NCBI GenBank assembly: GCA_035646535.1
Contig: DASRPD010000064.1
Location: 1-30,664 of the forward strand
Source: DASRPD01 sp035646535
Lineage (GTDB): Bacteria > Actinomycetota > Acidimicrobiia > IMCC26256 > JANYLB01
DNA length: 30,664 nucleotides
Direction of reading: 5' to 3'
Of this stretch, positions 7,222-15,701 are shown piece after piece. The first letter of the stretch is position 1. The number at the start of each line of letters is the position of its first letter. The translations under genes were made by a program, and so were the position numbers. A model generated the notes under the pieces. It saw nothing but the letters and a program-made list of their open reading frames with translations. It was not told the origin of the DNA and made no database searches.

Positions 7222-10200
7222 ATGACCTGCTCGGGCTGCGGCATCTCAGTTCCGCCGGAAGCCCGGTTCTGCCCCAATTGCGGCCAGGCGATCGCGGCTC
7301 GCTCCGACGAGCGGCGGGTCGCCACGATCCTATTCGCCGACCTGGTGGGATTCACGACGTTCTCCGAATCCGCGGACCCCGAGAGTGTCAAGAACCTCGT
7401 CGACTCCTGTTTCGAGCGGCTCGTGACCGACATCGCGGCGTTCGGGGGCCAGGTCGACAAGATCGTCGGTGATGCGATCGTCGCCCTGTTCGGCGCACCG
7501 GTCGCCCACGAGGACGACCCGGAGCGGGCGGTACGGGCCGCATTGCGAATGCAGGAAACACTCGCCACGATGCGACGGGACCACGGCTTCGACGCCGCGA
7601 TGCGCGTCGGCATCAACACCGGCGAGGTCCTCGTCGGGGCGCTGCGCGTCGGGGGCGACTACACCGCGATGGGCGATGTGGTCAACACCGCCAGCCGGCT
7701 CCAGGTGGCTGCCTCACCCGGTGACGTCGTCGTGGGTCCGACGACGTTCGCGGCCACACGTTCGGCGTTCCGCTACGAACCGCTCGGCCCGCTGGCGATC
7801 AAGGGTCGAGAAGCACCGGTCGACGCGTGGGTCGCCCGAGAGGCGGTGACCCGGCCGGGCCAGCGCGGGCCGCGCCGCAAGACCCGGCTCGTCGGACGCG
7901 GCATCGAAATGGAGGTGCTCGGTACCACGCTGCGCGCCACGGTCGAACGCCACCGCGCGCACCTCGTGCTGCTGAGCGGCGAGGCGGGTGTCGGCAAGAC
8001 GCGCCTCACTCGCGAGCTCGGCACCGAAGCCCGCGAGCGATACGACGCCACGGTGCTGCACACCCACTGTGCGCCCTTCGGTGAGGAAAACCCGATGTCT
8101 CCGATCGCGGAGGCATTGCGCGCAGTCACGGGCGTCGACGCGGCCAGCGAGATCACAGATGCCCGGCTGTTCACACGAGACGCGGTGCGCGATGCCACCG
8201 GCCTCGAGGAGAACGAGCCCGAGCTCGAACGGGTCACGAGCGGGCTGCTCGTCCTCATGGATCTCGAACGGCCGGCACCCGACGTCGATCCATCGCGCGC
8301 CCGCGAGGACGCCGTCCGCGCCTTGCTCACCTACTTCGCCGCGCTGAGCGACTGCTCGCTGCTGGTGCTCACCGTGGCCGATCTGCATTGGGCCGACGAC
8401 GTCGTCCTCGAGCTGGTCGACCGTCTCCTCACAGCGCTGCACGACCGGGCGTTCGTGCTCGCCGCCACCGCCCGTCCGGAGCTCGACGAGCGATGGTCTC
8501 CCCCACCGGGCCGTCACAACGCCACGGTGTTGAACCTCGAACCGCTCGACGCCGAAGCTGCGGCCGCGATGGCGAGCGCCATGCTCGGCGACGTGCCCGC
8601 GGAACTCGTGACACTCCTCGTCGAACGCAGTGGGGGCAACCCGTTCTTCATCGAAGAGCTCGCGGCGATGATCACTGAGAGCGACCAACCAGCCGCGGCG
8701 GCCGACCTTCCCGTCACCCTGCGCGGGCTCGTGACCGCGCGCCTCGACACGCTCGACCCCGGCGACCGCTCCACGCTCGACGACTGCGCGGTCGTGGGGG
8801 TCTCCGGCCCCGTCGAGCTGGTCGCCGCCCTGGCCACAGACCCGAAGGCTGCCCCCTCTTCACTGGTGCGCCTGGCCGAGCGTGACCTCGTCGAGTTGGA
8901 CGAGGGCACGTTCACGTTCCGCAACGAGCTCATCCGCGAGGTCGCCTACGGCACGCTCACCAAGGCTGATCGGGCTCGGCGCCACGCCCACATCACCGGC
9001 GTCCTTGCCCATCCGGCGACCGACACGAGCCAGATCGAGCGCGTGCTCGGCCCGTTGACCAACCACTACCTCCAAGCCGTCGGCCTCGTCGCCGAGCTCG
9101 GCCACGTCGACGGCATTGCCGAAGACTTCGGGACTCGCGGTAGGACCTTCATGCTCAGGGCTGTCGAGCGCGCCGACGACGAGGAGAACTGGTCGGTGCT
9201 GCGGCGACTGTCCGACCTCACCCTGCAGCTCGTCCCGTCGAGCGACCCGCACCATACGGACCTCCTGTACCGCCGCGCACGAGCCCGCGCCGAGCTGCGC
9301 GACACCCGAGGCGCCCGGGAGGACCTCGCGATCGTCGAGTCCCGCGCCGTGGCAGCGGGCGACGACGCGTGTCTCGCCCGAGTACTCGTACTGCTCGGCG
9401 ATGTGTTCTACAAGGAGAACGACATCGACGGAGCCCGGCGGACGCTCGATGCCGCCATCGACCGCTGGCGCGAGCTCGACGACCCCGACGGCCTCGCCGA
9501 CGCGCTCCGCCAGCGCGCCCAGGTCGCCATGTTCGGCGGAGACCTCGCCGCCGCCGAGCACGACGCCCTCGACGCGCTCGAACGGTTCCGCGCCATCGGC
9601 AATCGTCGCGGTGAAGCCTGGGGGCTGCAGACGCTTGCGTTCGTGTCGTTCTTCAGCGGGGTGAGCGACATCACCGAAGCTCGCCTCAACGAAGCGGGCG
9701 CCCTCTTCGCCGAGCTCGGCGACTGGGGTGGCTTGGGTTGGTCGCTCGGACTGCTGGCATGGCTGCGCTACACCCAGGGCCGGTTCTCCGAGGCGGAGCG
9801 GCTCGCCGAACAGGTACGCGATGATCTCGGAGGCGCAGACGACGACTGGGCGCTCGGGATGATGCAGGTCCTGCTGGCCAACATCGCGCTGTGGCGAGGC
9901 CAACCCGCCGAGGCGATCCACCGGGCCGAATCGGCACGAACGATCTTCGAGGAGCTCGACGACGCCTGGGGGCTTCTCCGGGCCCTGCTGCCGATCGCCC
10001 GGGCCCAGCTGTGCCTCGGCCATCTCGACGCGGCGCTGGCGGTCGCCGAGCAGATGGGCCCCGTCGGGAAACGCCTCGCGGGTTCCCCGTCCGGCCAGAT
10101 CGTGTCGCTGTTGCGTTCCCAGCTCCTCGTCCATGCCGGTGACCCCGTCGCGGGCGACGCGATCCACGCCATCGGACTCGAGGCCGACGCCCTGTTCGCG

Positions 10201-10713
10201 TTGGGTCCCGAGTTCGCGACCGTTGACGGGCTCGCCGCGCTCCAGCGCGGCGACATCGACCACGCGCTCGCCGCGCTCGAGGTGAGCGATGGCAACCTCC
10301 GCTGGCACGCACCCAGCCCTGCCGCGGGGATCGCGCTCGCGCTCGCGTACGCCGCCGCCGGTCGCACCGACGATGCGATCGCGCAATGCGACGAGCTGGA
10401 ACCCCTCGCAGTGTCCTACCTCGACGAGCTCCAGGTGGGTCTGGCGCGCGGGTTGACACTGCTCCAGCGGGGCGACACCGCCGAGGGCATGGCGCGGCTC
10501 GACGCCACGGTCGCGCGCGCCGACGCCACCGGCTCGATGTTGGACTGGGCGCTCACCCGCCTGGCGCGAGCCTCGGCGCTCGAGTCAGCCCGGATTCCCG
10601 AGGGTTCCGCCGCTCGAGCAGAGGCCGAGCAGATGTTGGCGCGGATGCACATCCCGGCCACCGGCTGGAGCCGCCTCTTCACCCTCGCCGCCGGTACCCC
10701 CGCCCCTGCCTGA
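7222..10713 (+). CDS. Zinc-ribbon / class III adenylate cyclase / AAA ATPase / TPR regulator
   Basis: 1163 aa. A zinc ribbon (C3, C6, C17, C20) is followed by a class III nucleotidyl cyclase domain (about 33-195). The metal-binding aspartates are D40 in FADLVGFTTF and D84 in IVGDAIVALFG, and DYTAMGDVVNTASRLQ supplies the later catalytic residues, so the cyclase looks active. A STAND-type AAA ATPase follows, with Walker A GEAGVGKT (253-260) and a Walker B-like LTVADLHWADD near 386. The C-terminal half, about 620-1140, is a helical TPR-like repeat array. This architecture is common in Actinomycetota and is thought to couple ligand or protein sensing to cAMP formation. TATCCT lies about 10 nt before the ATG, so the transcript may be leaderless. 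The last codons run to TGA at 10713. Confidence 0.9.
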   Translation: MTCSGCGISVPPEARFCPNCGQAIAARSDERRVATILFADLVGFTTFSESADPESVKNLVDSCFERLVTDIAAFGGQVDKIVGDAIVALFGAPVAHEDDPERAVRAALRMQETLATMRRDHGFDAAMRVGINTGEVLVGALRVGGDYTAMGDVVNTASRLQVAASPGDVVVGPTTFAATRSAFRYEPLGPLAIKGREAPVDAWVAREAVTRPGQRGPRRKTRLVGRGIEMEVLGTTLRATVERHRAHLVLLSGEAGVGKTRLTRELGTEARERYDATVLHTHCAPFGEENPMSPIAEALRAVTGVDAASEITDARLFTRDAVRDATGLEENEPELERVTSGLLVLMDLERPAPDVDPSRAREDAVRALLTYFAALSDCSLLVLTVADLHWADDVVLELVDRLLTALHDRAFVLAATARPELDERWSPPPGRHNATVLNLEPLDAEAAAAMASAMLGDVPAELVTLLVERSGGNPFFIEELAAMITESDQPAAAADLPVTLRGLVTARLDTLDPGDRSTLDDCAVVGVSGPVELVAALATDPKAAPSSLVRLAERDLVELDEGTFTFRNELIREVAYGTLTKADRARRHAHITGVLAHPATDTSQIERVLGPLTNHYLQAVGLVAELGHVDGIAEDFGTRGRTFMLRAVERADDEENWSVLRRLSDLTLQLVPSSDPHHTDLLYRRARARAELRDTRGAREDLAIVESRAVAAGDDACLARVLVLLGDVFYKENDIDGARRTLDAAIDRWRELDDPDGLADALRQRAQVAMFGGDLAAAEHDALDALERFRAIGNRRGEAWGLQTLAFVSFFSGVSDITEARLNEAGALFAELGDWGGLGWSLGLLAWLRYTQGRFSEAERLAEQVRDDLGGADDDWALGMMQVLLANIALWRGQPAEAIHRAESARTIFEELDDAWGLLRALLPIARAQLCLGHLDAALAVAEQMGPVGKRLAGSPSGQIVSLLRSQLLVHAGDPVAGDAIHAIGLEADALFALGPEFATVDGLAALQRGDIDHALAALEVSDGNLRWHAPSPAAGIALALAYAAAGRTDDAIAQCDELEPLAVSYLDELQVGLARGLTLLQRGDTAEGMARLDATVARADATGSMLDWALTRLARASALESARIPEGSAARAEAEQMLARMHIPATGWSRLFTLAAGTPAPA

Positions 10714-10764
10714 GGAGCCCATCGGCCCGCGCGGTTCTCGGCCGAGCTGCTACCGCAGCGTCGG

Positions 10765-11445
10765 TCACTCCGCCGCCGTTCCGGGACCGAGATCGGGTTC
10801 GGGCTCGCCCGGGCGGCCGAGGTGCAGCCAGGTGAGGAAGAAGTGTCCGAGCGGACCGATGCTGAACGCGAACAACACCGTGCCGAGCCCGATGTCGCCA
10901 CCGAGCACCCAACCAATCCCGAGCGCGGTGAGCTCGAGTGCGGTGCGCACCACCCACAGCCGGTAGCCGCGGGCGGCGATGCCGGTCATGAGACCGTCGC
11001 GGGGCCCTGGGCCGAGCCCCGCGCTGATATACAGCCCCATGCCGAAGGCGGTGACAACGACGCCTCCGACCAACAGGGCCGTGCGCGCGGCAAGCACCTC
11101 GGGCGGCTCGATCACCGCGAGCGCGGCGTTGGCACAGAGCCCTGCCGTCAAGGTGTTGATGAGCGTCCCGATGCCGAACCGCTGGCGCAATGGGATCCAC
11201 AGCAGGAGAACGCCGAGGCCGACCAGGATGATGACGACCCCGATCGACAGGCCGGTCCGGCGGGCGACACCCTGGTGCAGGACGTCATACGGGCTGAGGC
11301 CGAGGCGCGCCCGCACCATCATCGCGATGCCGATCCCGAGACACGGGATGCCGACGAGCAACCGGGGGAGCCGGCGCGCCAGCTCCCGCCACGTCGGGAA
11401 GACGAGAACCTCGTGGAACCCTTCGGCGCTCACGCGGCGCGGCAC
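10765..11445 (-). CDS. YczE/YitT-like integral membrane protein
   Basis: 226 aa with about five to six hydrophobic helices, roughly at 26-45, 66-86, 92-112, 120-142, 160-180 and 185-205. The conserved-looking loop ARLGLSPYDVLHQG is characteristic of YczE/YyaS-type proteins, and the half repeats at GLGPGPRDGLM. These proteins lack a settled function. The start is a GTG immediately after the stop codon of the upstream PLP enzyme (TAG followed by GTG), so the two genes are translationally coupled. It faces the cyclase gene tail to tail, with about 50 nt between and no clear terminator. Confidence 0.8.
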   Translation of the reverse strand: MPRRVSAEGFHEVLVFPTWRELARRLPRLLVGIPCLGIGIAMMVRARLGLSPYDVLHQGVARRTGLSIGVVIILVGLGVLLLWIPLRQRFGIGTLINTLTAGLCANAALAVIEPPEVLAARTALLVGGVVVTAFGMGLYISAGLGPGPRDGLMTGIAARGYRLWVVRTALELTALGIGWVLGGDIGLGTVLFAFSIGPLGHFFLTWLHLGRPGEPEPDLGPGTAAE

Positions 11446-12699
11446 CTACTCGAGGGACGCGTACTCGGTGGAGCGATCGTCGGTGCGACGGCTCCCGACC
11501 TCGGCGAGCACCTCGGCGAAGTCGGTGAGCAGAGCAGGAACCTGCTTCGCGTTCGACGCCTGCAACGTGGCGTGGAGGCTGTCGGGCGGGCCCTGACGGT
11601 CGAAGTACCAGCCGCGGGTGCGCAACTCGTCGCCGATCAAGAACACGTCCACCTGTTCGGGGTCTTGCGCGGCGATCGCACAGAGCGTCGTGTCGGGCTG
11701 ACCGACGACGGTCAGGCCGTCGAGGGCGCGGATCCCTTCCTCGAGCTGGACCCGCGCGTCGTACGCCTCGTTTGCGAGCCGGATGTAGCCGTCCTCGCCG
11801 ATGTAGTGCAGCACCGCCCACGCCGCCGCGTACGGAGACGCCGACTTCGATCCGGAGACCCCCGAGGACGCGTAGAACCCGCCGAGCCAGTCGCTGAACA
11901 CGAACGCCTGGCGTTTGCGCAGCTCCTCGCTTCGGTACAGGACAACCGAGACGCCTTTGTTGGCGTAGCCGTACTTGTGGACGTCGGCCGACATCGATGT
12001 CACGCCCGGTACCCGGAAGTCGAACGGCGGGATCGGCTTGCCCCCTCTGGCGAGGAACGGGAGCACGAATCCGCCCATGCACGCGTCGACGTGACAGAAG
12101 GCGCCGGCGCCGGCTGCAAGCGCGGCGATCTCGGTGACCGGGTCCATGACCCCCTGCGGGTACTGCGGGGCGGACGCGACCACGAGCACCGTGTGCTCGG
12201 TGATCGCGGCGGCCATCGCGTCGACGTCGACCCGATAGTCGTCACCGACCGGAACTCGGACCTCCGTGACCCCGAAGTAGTGGCACGCCTTGCTGAACGC
12301 CGCGTGGGCACTGTTGGCGAGCACCATCTCCGGTTCGGTCTCGGCGCGGGACCGTTTGGCCGCGTCACGCGCGGTCTTCACCGCCATGAGGATTGATTCG
12401 GTCCCACCCGAGGTCGTCCAGCCGGCGAGACCCTCGATCTCCTCGCCGCCGAGCAGGTCCGCGGCGATATCAACGATGTCCTGCTGCATCTGGCCGGTGC
12501 TCGGGAACACGAGCGGGTTGAGTGCGTTCTCGGCGCTGTACAGCCGCGCCGCGTCACGCGCGAGCTCCTGCACGTCTTCACCGGCGTCATAGACCATCGA
12601 GTAGATCCGACCCGTGCGCCAGTCGAGGTCGTTCGCTCGCATGGCGTCGAGATCGGCCAGCACTTCCTCGCGTTGCATTCCGGTCTTGGGTAGCGGCAT
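11446..12699 (-). CDS. PLP-dependent decarboxylase/lyase (group II, S1P-lyase-like)
   Basis: 417 aa of the glutamate decarboxylase/sphingosine-phosphate lyase fold. SADVHKYGYANKG contains the PLP lysine K242, H132 (NSAHAAFSKA) should stack on the cofactor ring, and D205 (CHVDACMGG) should pair with the pyridine nitrogen. The TSGGTESILMA loop binds phosphate. The HKYG context and SKSASPYAAAWA region look closer to sphingosine-1-phosphate lyases than to amino-acid decarboxylases, but substrate is uncertain. The start is an ATG; no ideal ribosome site is seen. It is co-transcribed with the YczE-like membrane protein and diverges from the potassium transporter with 57 nt between. Confidence 0.85.
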   Translation of the reverse strand: MPLPKTGMQREEVLADLDAMRANDLDWRTGRIYSMVYDAGEDVQELARDAARLYSAENALNPLVFPSTGQMQQDIVDIAADLLGGEEIEGLAGWTTSGGTESILMAVKTARDAAKRSRAETEPEMVLANSAHAAFSKACHYFGVTEVRVPVGDDYRVDVDAMAAAITEHTVLVVASAPQYPQGVMDPVTEIAALAAGAGAFCHVDACMGGFVLPFLARGGKPIPPFDFRVPGVTSMSADVHKYGYANKGVSVVLYRSEELRKRQAFVFSDWLGGFYASSGVSGSKSASPYAAAWAVLHYIGEDGYIRLANEAYDARVQLEEGIRALDGLTVVGQPDTTLCAIAAQDPEQVDVFLIGDELRTRGWYFDRQGPPDSLHATLQASNAKQVPALLTDFAEVLAEVGSRRTDDRSTEYASLE

Positions 12700-12756
12700 G
12701 GTCCGAGAGGTTATTGCGTCTCCCTCGACGCTGCCGCGCCGTGCGAGGATCTGGCC

Positions 12757-14616
12757 GTGGCCAGCCTGCTGAAACGCACCTTGGTCGGGGCACCGATCGC
12801 CACGTCGGCCGAGGCCGGCGAGCGACTCCCGAAGTGGATCGCCCTACCGACGTTCTCGTCCGACGCGGTGTCCTCCACGGCCTATGCGACCGAAGAGATC
12901 CTGTTCGTGATCGTCGCAGGAAGCTCGAGCCTGGCGCTCGGCCTGACGAAGCTCGTGCCCATCTCCCTGGCCGTCGCAGTGCTGCTGACCATCGTCGTGA
13001 TCTCGTACCGCCAGACGATCTTCGCCTACCCGGGCGGGGGTGGGTCCTACATCGTCAGCCGCGAGAACCTCGGGGAGATCCCCGCACTCGTCGCGGGCTC
13101 GTCACTACTCGTCGACTACGTGCTCACGGTCGCGGTGTCCGTGGCCGCGGGTGTCGCCGCCATGTTGTCGATGCCTGGCCTGAGCCATCTGCGTGAACAC
13201 CGGGTCCTGCTGTGCCTCGCCGCGGTGGTGGTCATCACGCTGGCCAACCTGCGGGGTCTGAGGACTTCAGGCGCGGTGTTCTCGATTCCCTGCTACCTGT
13301 ACCTCGCGAGCATGGTCGGCATGCTCGGCTACGGACTCGCCCGCAGCGCGTTCGGCGACATCGACCCCGTGCCGTTCGACCCGAGCGCCTTCGAGGGCGC
13401 ACGCGAGGCGGGCGGGACGCTGAGCCTCTTCCTGCTGCTGCGTGGCTTCTCGTCCGGCGCGATTGCGCTGACCGGTGTCGAAGCGATCTCCAACGGTGTC
13501 CCGGCCTTCCGCAAACCGGCACCGAAGAACGCCGCGACCACCCTGCTGCTCATGGGGTTGATCCTCGGCATCCTCTTCTTCGCGACCTCGCTGCTCGCCG
13601 AGCAGCTCCGGCCGTACCCGAGCACGAAACAGACCGTGCTGTCGGAGATGGCCCGCGCCGTATACGGCGAAGGCGTGCTGTACCTCGTGCTCCAGGTCGC
13701 AACCGCGGCAATCCTGACGTTGGCGGCCAACACCGCATTCGCCGACTTCCCCCGGCTCACGTCGATCATCGCCCGTGACGGGTTCCTCCCCCGCCAGCTC
13801 GGCCACCGCGGTGACCGGCTCGTCTTCTCGAACGGGATCGTGCTGCTCGCCACGGCCGCCGGAGTGCTCCTCGTCGCCTTCGGCGGAATCACGAACGCGT
13901 TGATACCGCTCTACGCCGTCGGCGTGTTCACGGCGTTCACGCTGAGTCAGGCGGGAATGGTGCGTCACCAGCGCCGGGTGCGGGACGCGGGCTGGCGGCG
14001 ACGGCTCGCGGTGAACGCGATCGGCACCACCGCAACCGGTGTGGTGCTGATCGTCATCGCGGTGACCAAGTTCACCGAGGGCGCCTGGCTGCCGATCGTC
14101 CTCGTGCCCATCTTGGTCGCCGCGCTCCTGTCGGTCCGGCGCCGCTACGACCGGGCGGACCGGTCGCTCACCGTCGAGGAAGCCGAAGTCCGCCAGACGC
14201 TCGCCGCTCCGACGCACGAGGTTGCGGTCGTGATGGTGATGCACGTCAACGCACTCGCCGTGGCGACCCTTCGTGCAGCCGAGATCACCCGGCCCGACCG
14301 GATCGTGGCCCTCCACATCCACGACGAGACCGTGGAGAACGTCCTCGACGACAAGTGGACCGGCCTCGGTCTCGAGCCGCCACTCGAGCTGATCCCATCG
14401 CCATTCCGTACGCTCGCACCCCCGCTGCTCGAGCGGCTCGAAGAGCTGCGCACCGAGCACGAACCGGCGACGATCACGGTCTATCTCGCCGAGACCGTCT
14501 CGACCCACTGGTACGACGAGGTGTTGCAGAACCGAACCCTCGTGTTGCTCCGCGAACGGCTCGTCACCGCCGGCTACCAGGTCACGATCGTGCCGGTCCG
14601 ACTGTCCACACGCTGA
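12757..14616 (+). CDS. KimA-like potassium transporter (APC superfamily)
   Basis: 619 aa starting at GTG. From memory of Bacillus KimA (YdaO) the match is strong along the whole length: SSDAVSSTAYATEEIL, the SYRQTIFAYPGGGGSYIV block, SRENLGEIPALVAGSSLLVDYVLT, the LTGVEAISNGVPAF block and the IPLYAVGVFTAFTLSQ block. D36 and Y43, implicated in K+ binding in KimA, are at the same positions. About 12 membrane helices fill residues 25-460. A cytoplasmic C-terminal domain (about 470-619) resembles the part that binds cyclic di-AMP in KimA, though that is not proven here. Many annotations would call this an amino-acid permease. No riboswitch fits in the 57-nt upstream gap. Confidence 0.85.
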   Translation: MASLLKRTLVGAPIATSAEAGERLPKWIALPTFSSDAVSSTAYATEEILFVIVAGSSSLALGLTKLVPISLAVAVLLTIVVISYRQTIFAYPGGGGSYIVSRENLGEIPALVAGSSLLVDYVLTVAVSVAAGVAAMLSMPGLSHLREHRVLLCLAAVVVITLANLRGLRTSGAVFSIPCYLYLASMVGMLGYGLARSAFGDIDPVPFDPSAFEGAREAGGTLSLFLLLRGFSSGAIALTGVEAISNGVPAFRKPAPKNAATTLLLMGLILGILFFATSLLAEQLRPYPSTKQTVLSEMARAVYGEGVLYLVLQVATAAILTLAANTAFADFPRLTSIIARDGFLPRQLGHRGDRLVFSNGIVLLATAAGVLLVAFGGITNALIPLYAVGVFTAFTLSQAGMVRHQRRVRDAGWRRRLAVNAIGTTATGVVLIVIAVTKFTEGAWLPIVLVPILVAALLSVRRRYDRADRSLTVEEAEVRQTLAAPTHEVAVVMVMHVNALAVATLRAAEITRPDRIVALHIHDETVENVLDDKWTGLGLEPPLELIPSPFRTLAPPLLERLEELRTEHEPATITVYLAETVSTHWYDEVLQNRTLVLLRERLVTAGYQVTIVPVRLSTR

Positions 14617-14647
14617 CGGCCGGCCCCTGACCGCCTCGGCCGGTGGG

Positions 14648-15613
14648 TCAGCCGCCCCCGAGCGCCGCTCGACCGGCGCGCAGAAACCCGAGTCCAACGG
14701 CTCGTGCGTCGGGCGCGGCGACGAGCTCGGAGTAGGAACGGATCGCTCCGGGGAAGGCGGTCGCGTTCCAGAACGGATCCGACGGGACATCGCTCCAGTG
14801 GGTGACGTAGAGGTAGGGCTCGGGGTGTGCGACATCGCCGGGCGATGCGCCGAACGTCCCTCGATGACCGCCGCTCTCGTCGCCGAGGTCAGCGCCGAGA
14901 TCGAAATGCTCGGGCCACAGCTGGACCAGCGACGGCGAGTCGCTCGGGGCCGTTGCCTCGGCCCGTACCGTCTCCAACAGCGAGCACGCGAAGCCGAACC
15001 AGTCCCCGAGACGTTGCGCGGCCACCGCATCGATGGCGAGCATGGCCTCGGGATCACCGTCGGTGGTCGGGGTGAAGACCTCGGTCGGCGCGCCCGGCGT
15101 CACTCCGATCGCTGCGCCGGCCGCAGCGAGCGTCGTGACGGGTGCATCGGTCTCCACCCCGTCGCGCACGACGGTCAGCCGGTCGCCGTGGACCAGCACC
15201 TGGCGATCGGTGCCGAAGAACGGTGTCCCGAACCCGCCGTGGGTGAACCGCAGGCCGATCTTGGCGTTGACCGCGTGGCGCGCCGGTGCGAGCACGTGCT
15301 CGGCGAGGGCATGCCAGCTCAATCGGGTCTGGACGTAGCGCTCGAGATCGATGATGGGTTCCAACGGGCGCCACGCGCCCAGCCAACGCGCCGAGCAGAA
15401 CTCTGCGAGGTCCGGCTCCGCCGCGGCGAGGTCGTCCCAGGTGCGATCACCGTTCGGGATCGGGCTCAACACCGGGGCGCCGGTGGCGCGGGGCTCGGTC
15501 GCGACGGGATCGTCGGCGAACGGCTCGGCCGTCACCGCGGGCGGCGACGGCTCGAGGACGCGTACGTCGAACCGGTCACCGACTCGGGCCTGTGCCTCGG
15601 CTCGCGGGTTCAT
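14648..15613 (-). CDS. Conserved hypothetical protein
   Basis: 321 aa, not recognised. It reads as a soluble protein with no signal peptide or membrane segment. The first 60 residues are Pro/Ala-rich and variable. From about 75 on it has dense tryptophan-containing blocks (ARWLGAWRPLEP, RLSWHALAEHVLAPAR, THGGFGTPFFG, WFGFACSLLETVR, LVQLWPEHFDLG and YVTHWSDVP). The regular spacing suggests one globular domain. The start is the ATG at 15613; an upstream ATG would extend it by 21 residues of low-confidence sequence. It lies on the same strand as, and 88 nt after, the Rieske-ThDP gene, so it could be a distal operon member, but nothing ties it to that function. Confidence 0.7.
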   Translation of the reverse strand: MNPRAEAQARVGDRFDVRVLEPSPPAVTAEPFADDPVATEPRATGAPVLSPIPNGDRTWDDLAAAEPDLAEFCSARWLGAWRPLEPIIDLERYVQTRLSWHALAEHVLAPARHAVNAKIGLRFTHGGFGTPFFGTDRQVLVHGDRLTVVRDGVETDAPVTTLAAAGAAIGVTPGAPTEVFTPTTDGDPEAMLAIDAVAAQRLGDWFGFACSLLETVRAEATAPSDSPSLVQLWPEHFDLGADLGDESGGHRGTFGASPGDVAHPEPYLYVTHWSDVPSDPFWNATAFPGAIRSYSELVAAPDARAVGLGFLRAGRAALGGG

Positions 15614-15701
15614 CTGGTCACGCCTGGCCGCGAGCGGCTCGACGTCATCGTCGAAGCCACGGCGCCCGACGGCCACAGACCGAGAAGGTCTTCGGCCACA
15701 G

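Noticed and set aside
10822..12396. A 524-codon open frame on the plus strand
   Set aside because: Antisense shadow of the YczE-like and PLP decarboxylase genes.
14620..14643. CCGGCC/GGCCGG inverted repeat between kimA-like gene and the hypothetical gene
   Set aside because: Only 6 bp with a 12-nt loop and no T tract; such pairs are frequent in this base composition.
13267..15057. A 596-codon open frame on the minus strand
   Set aside because: Mirror of the KimA-like gene, with low-complexity Arg/Gly/His content and no domain.
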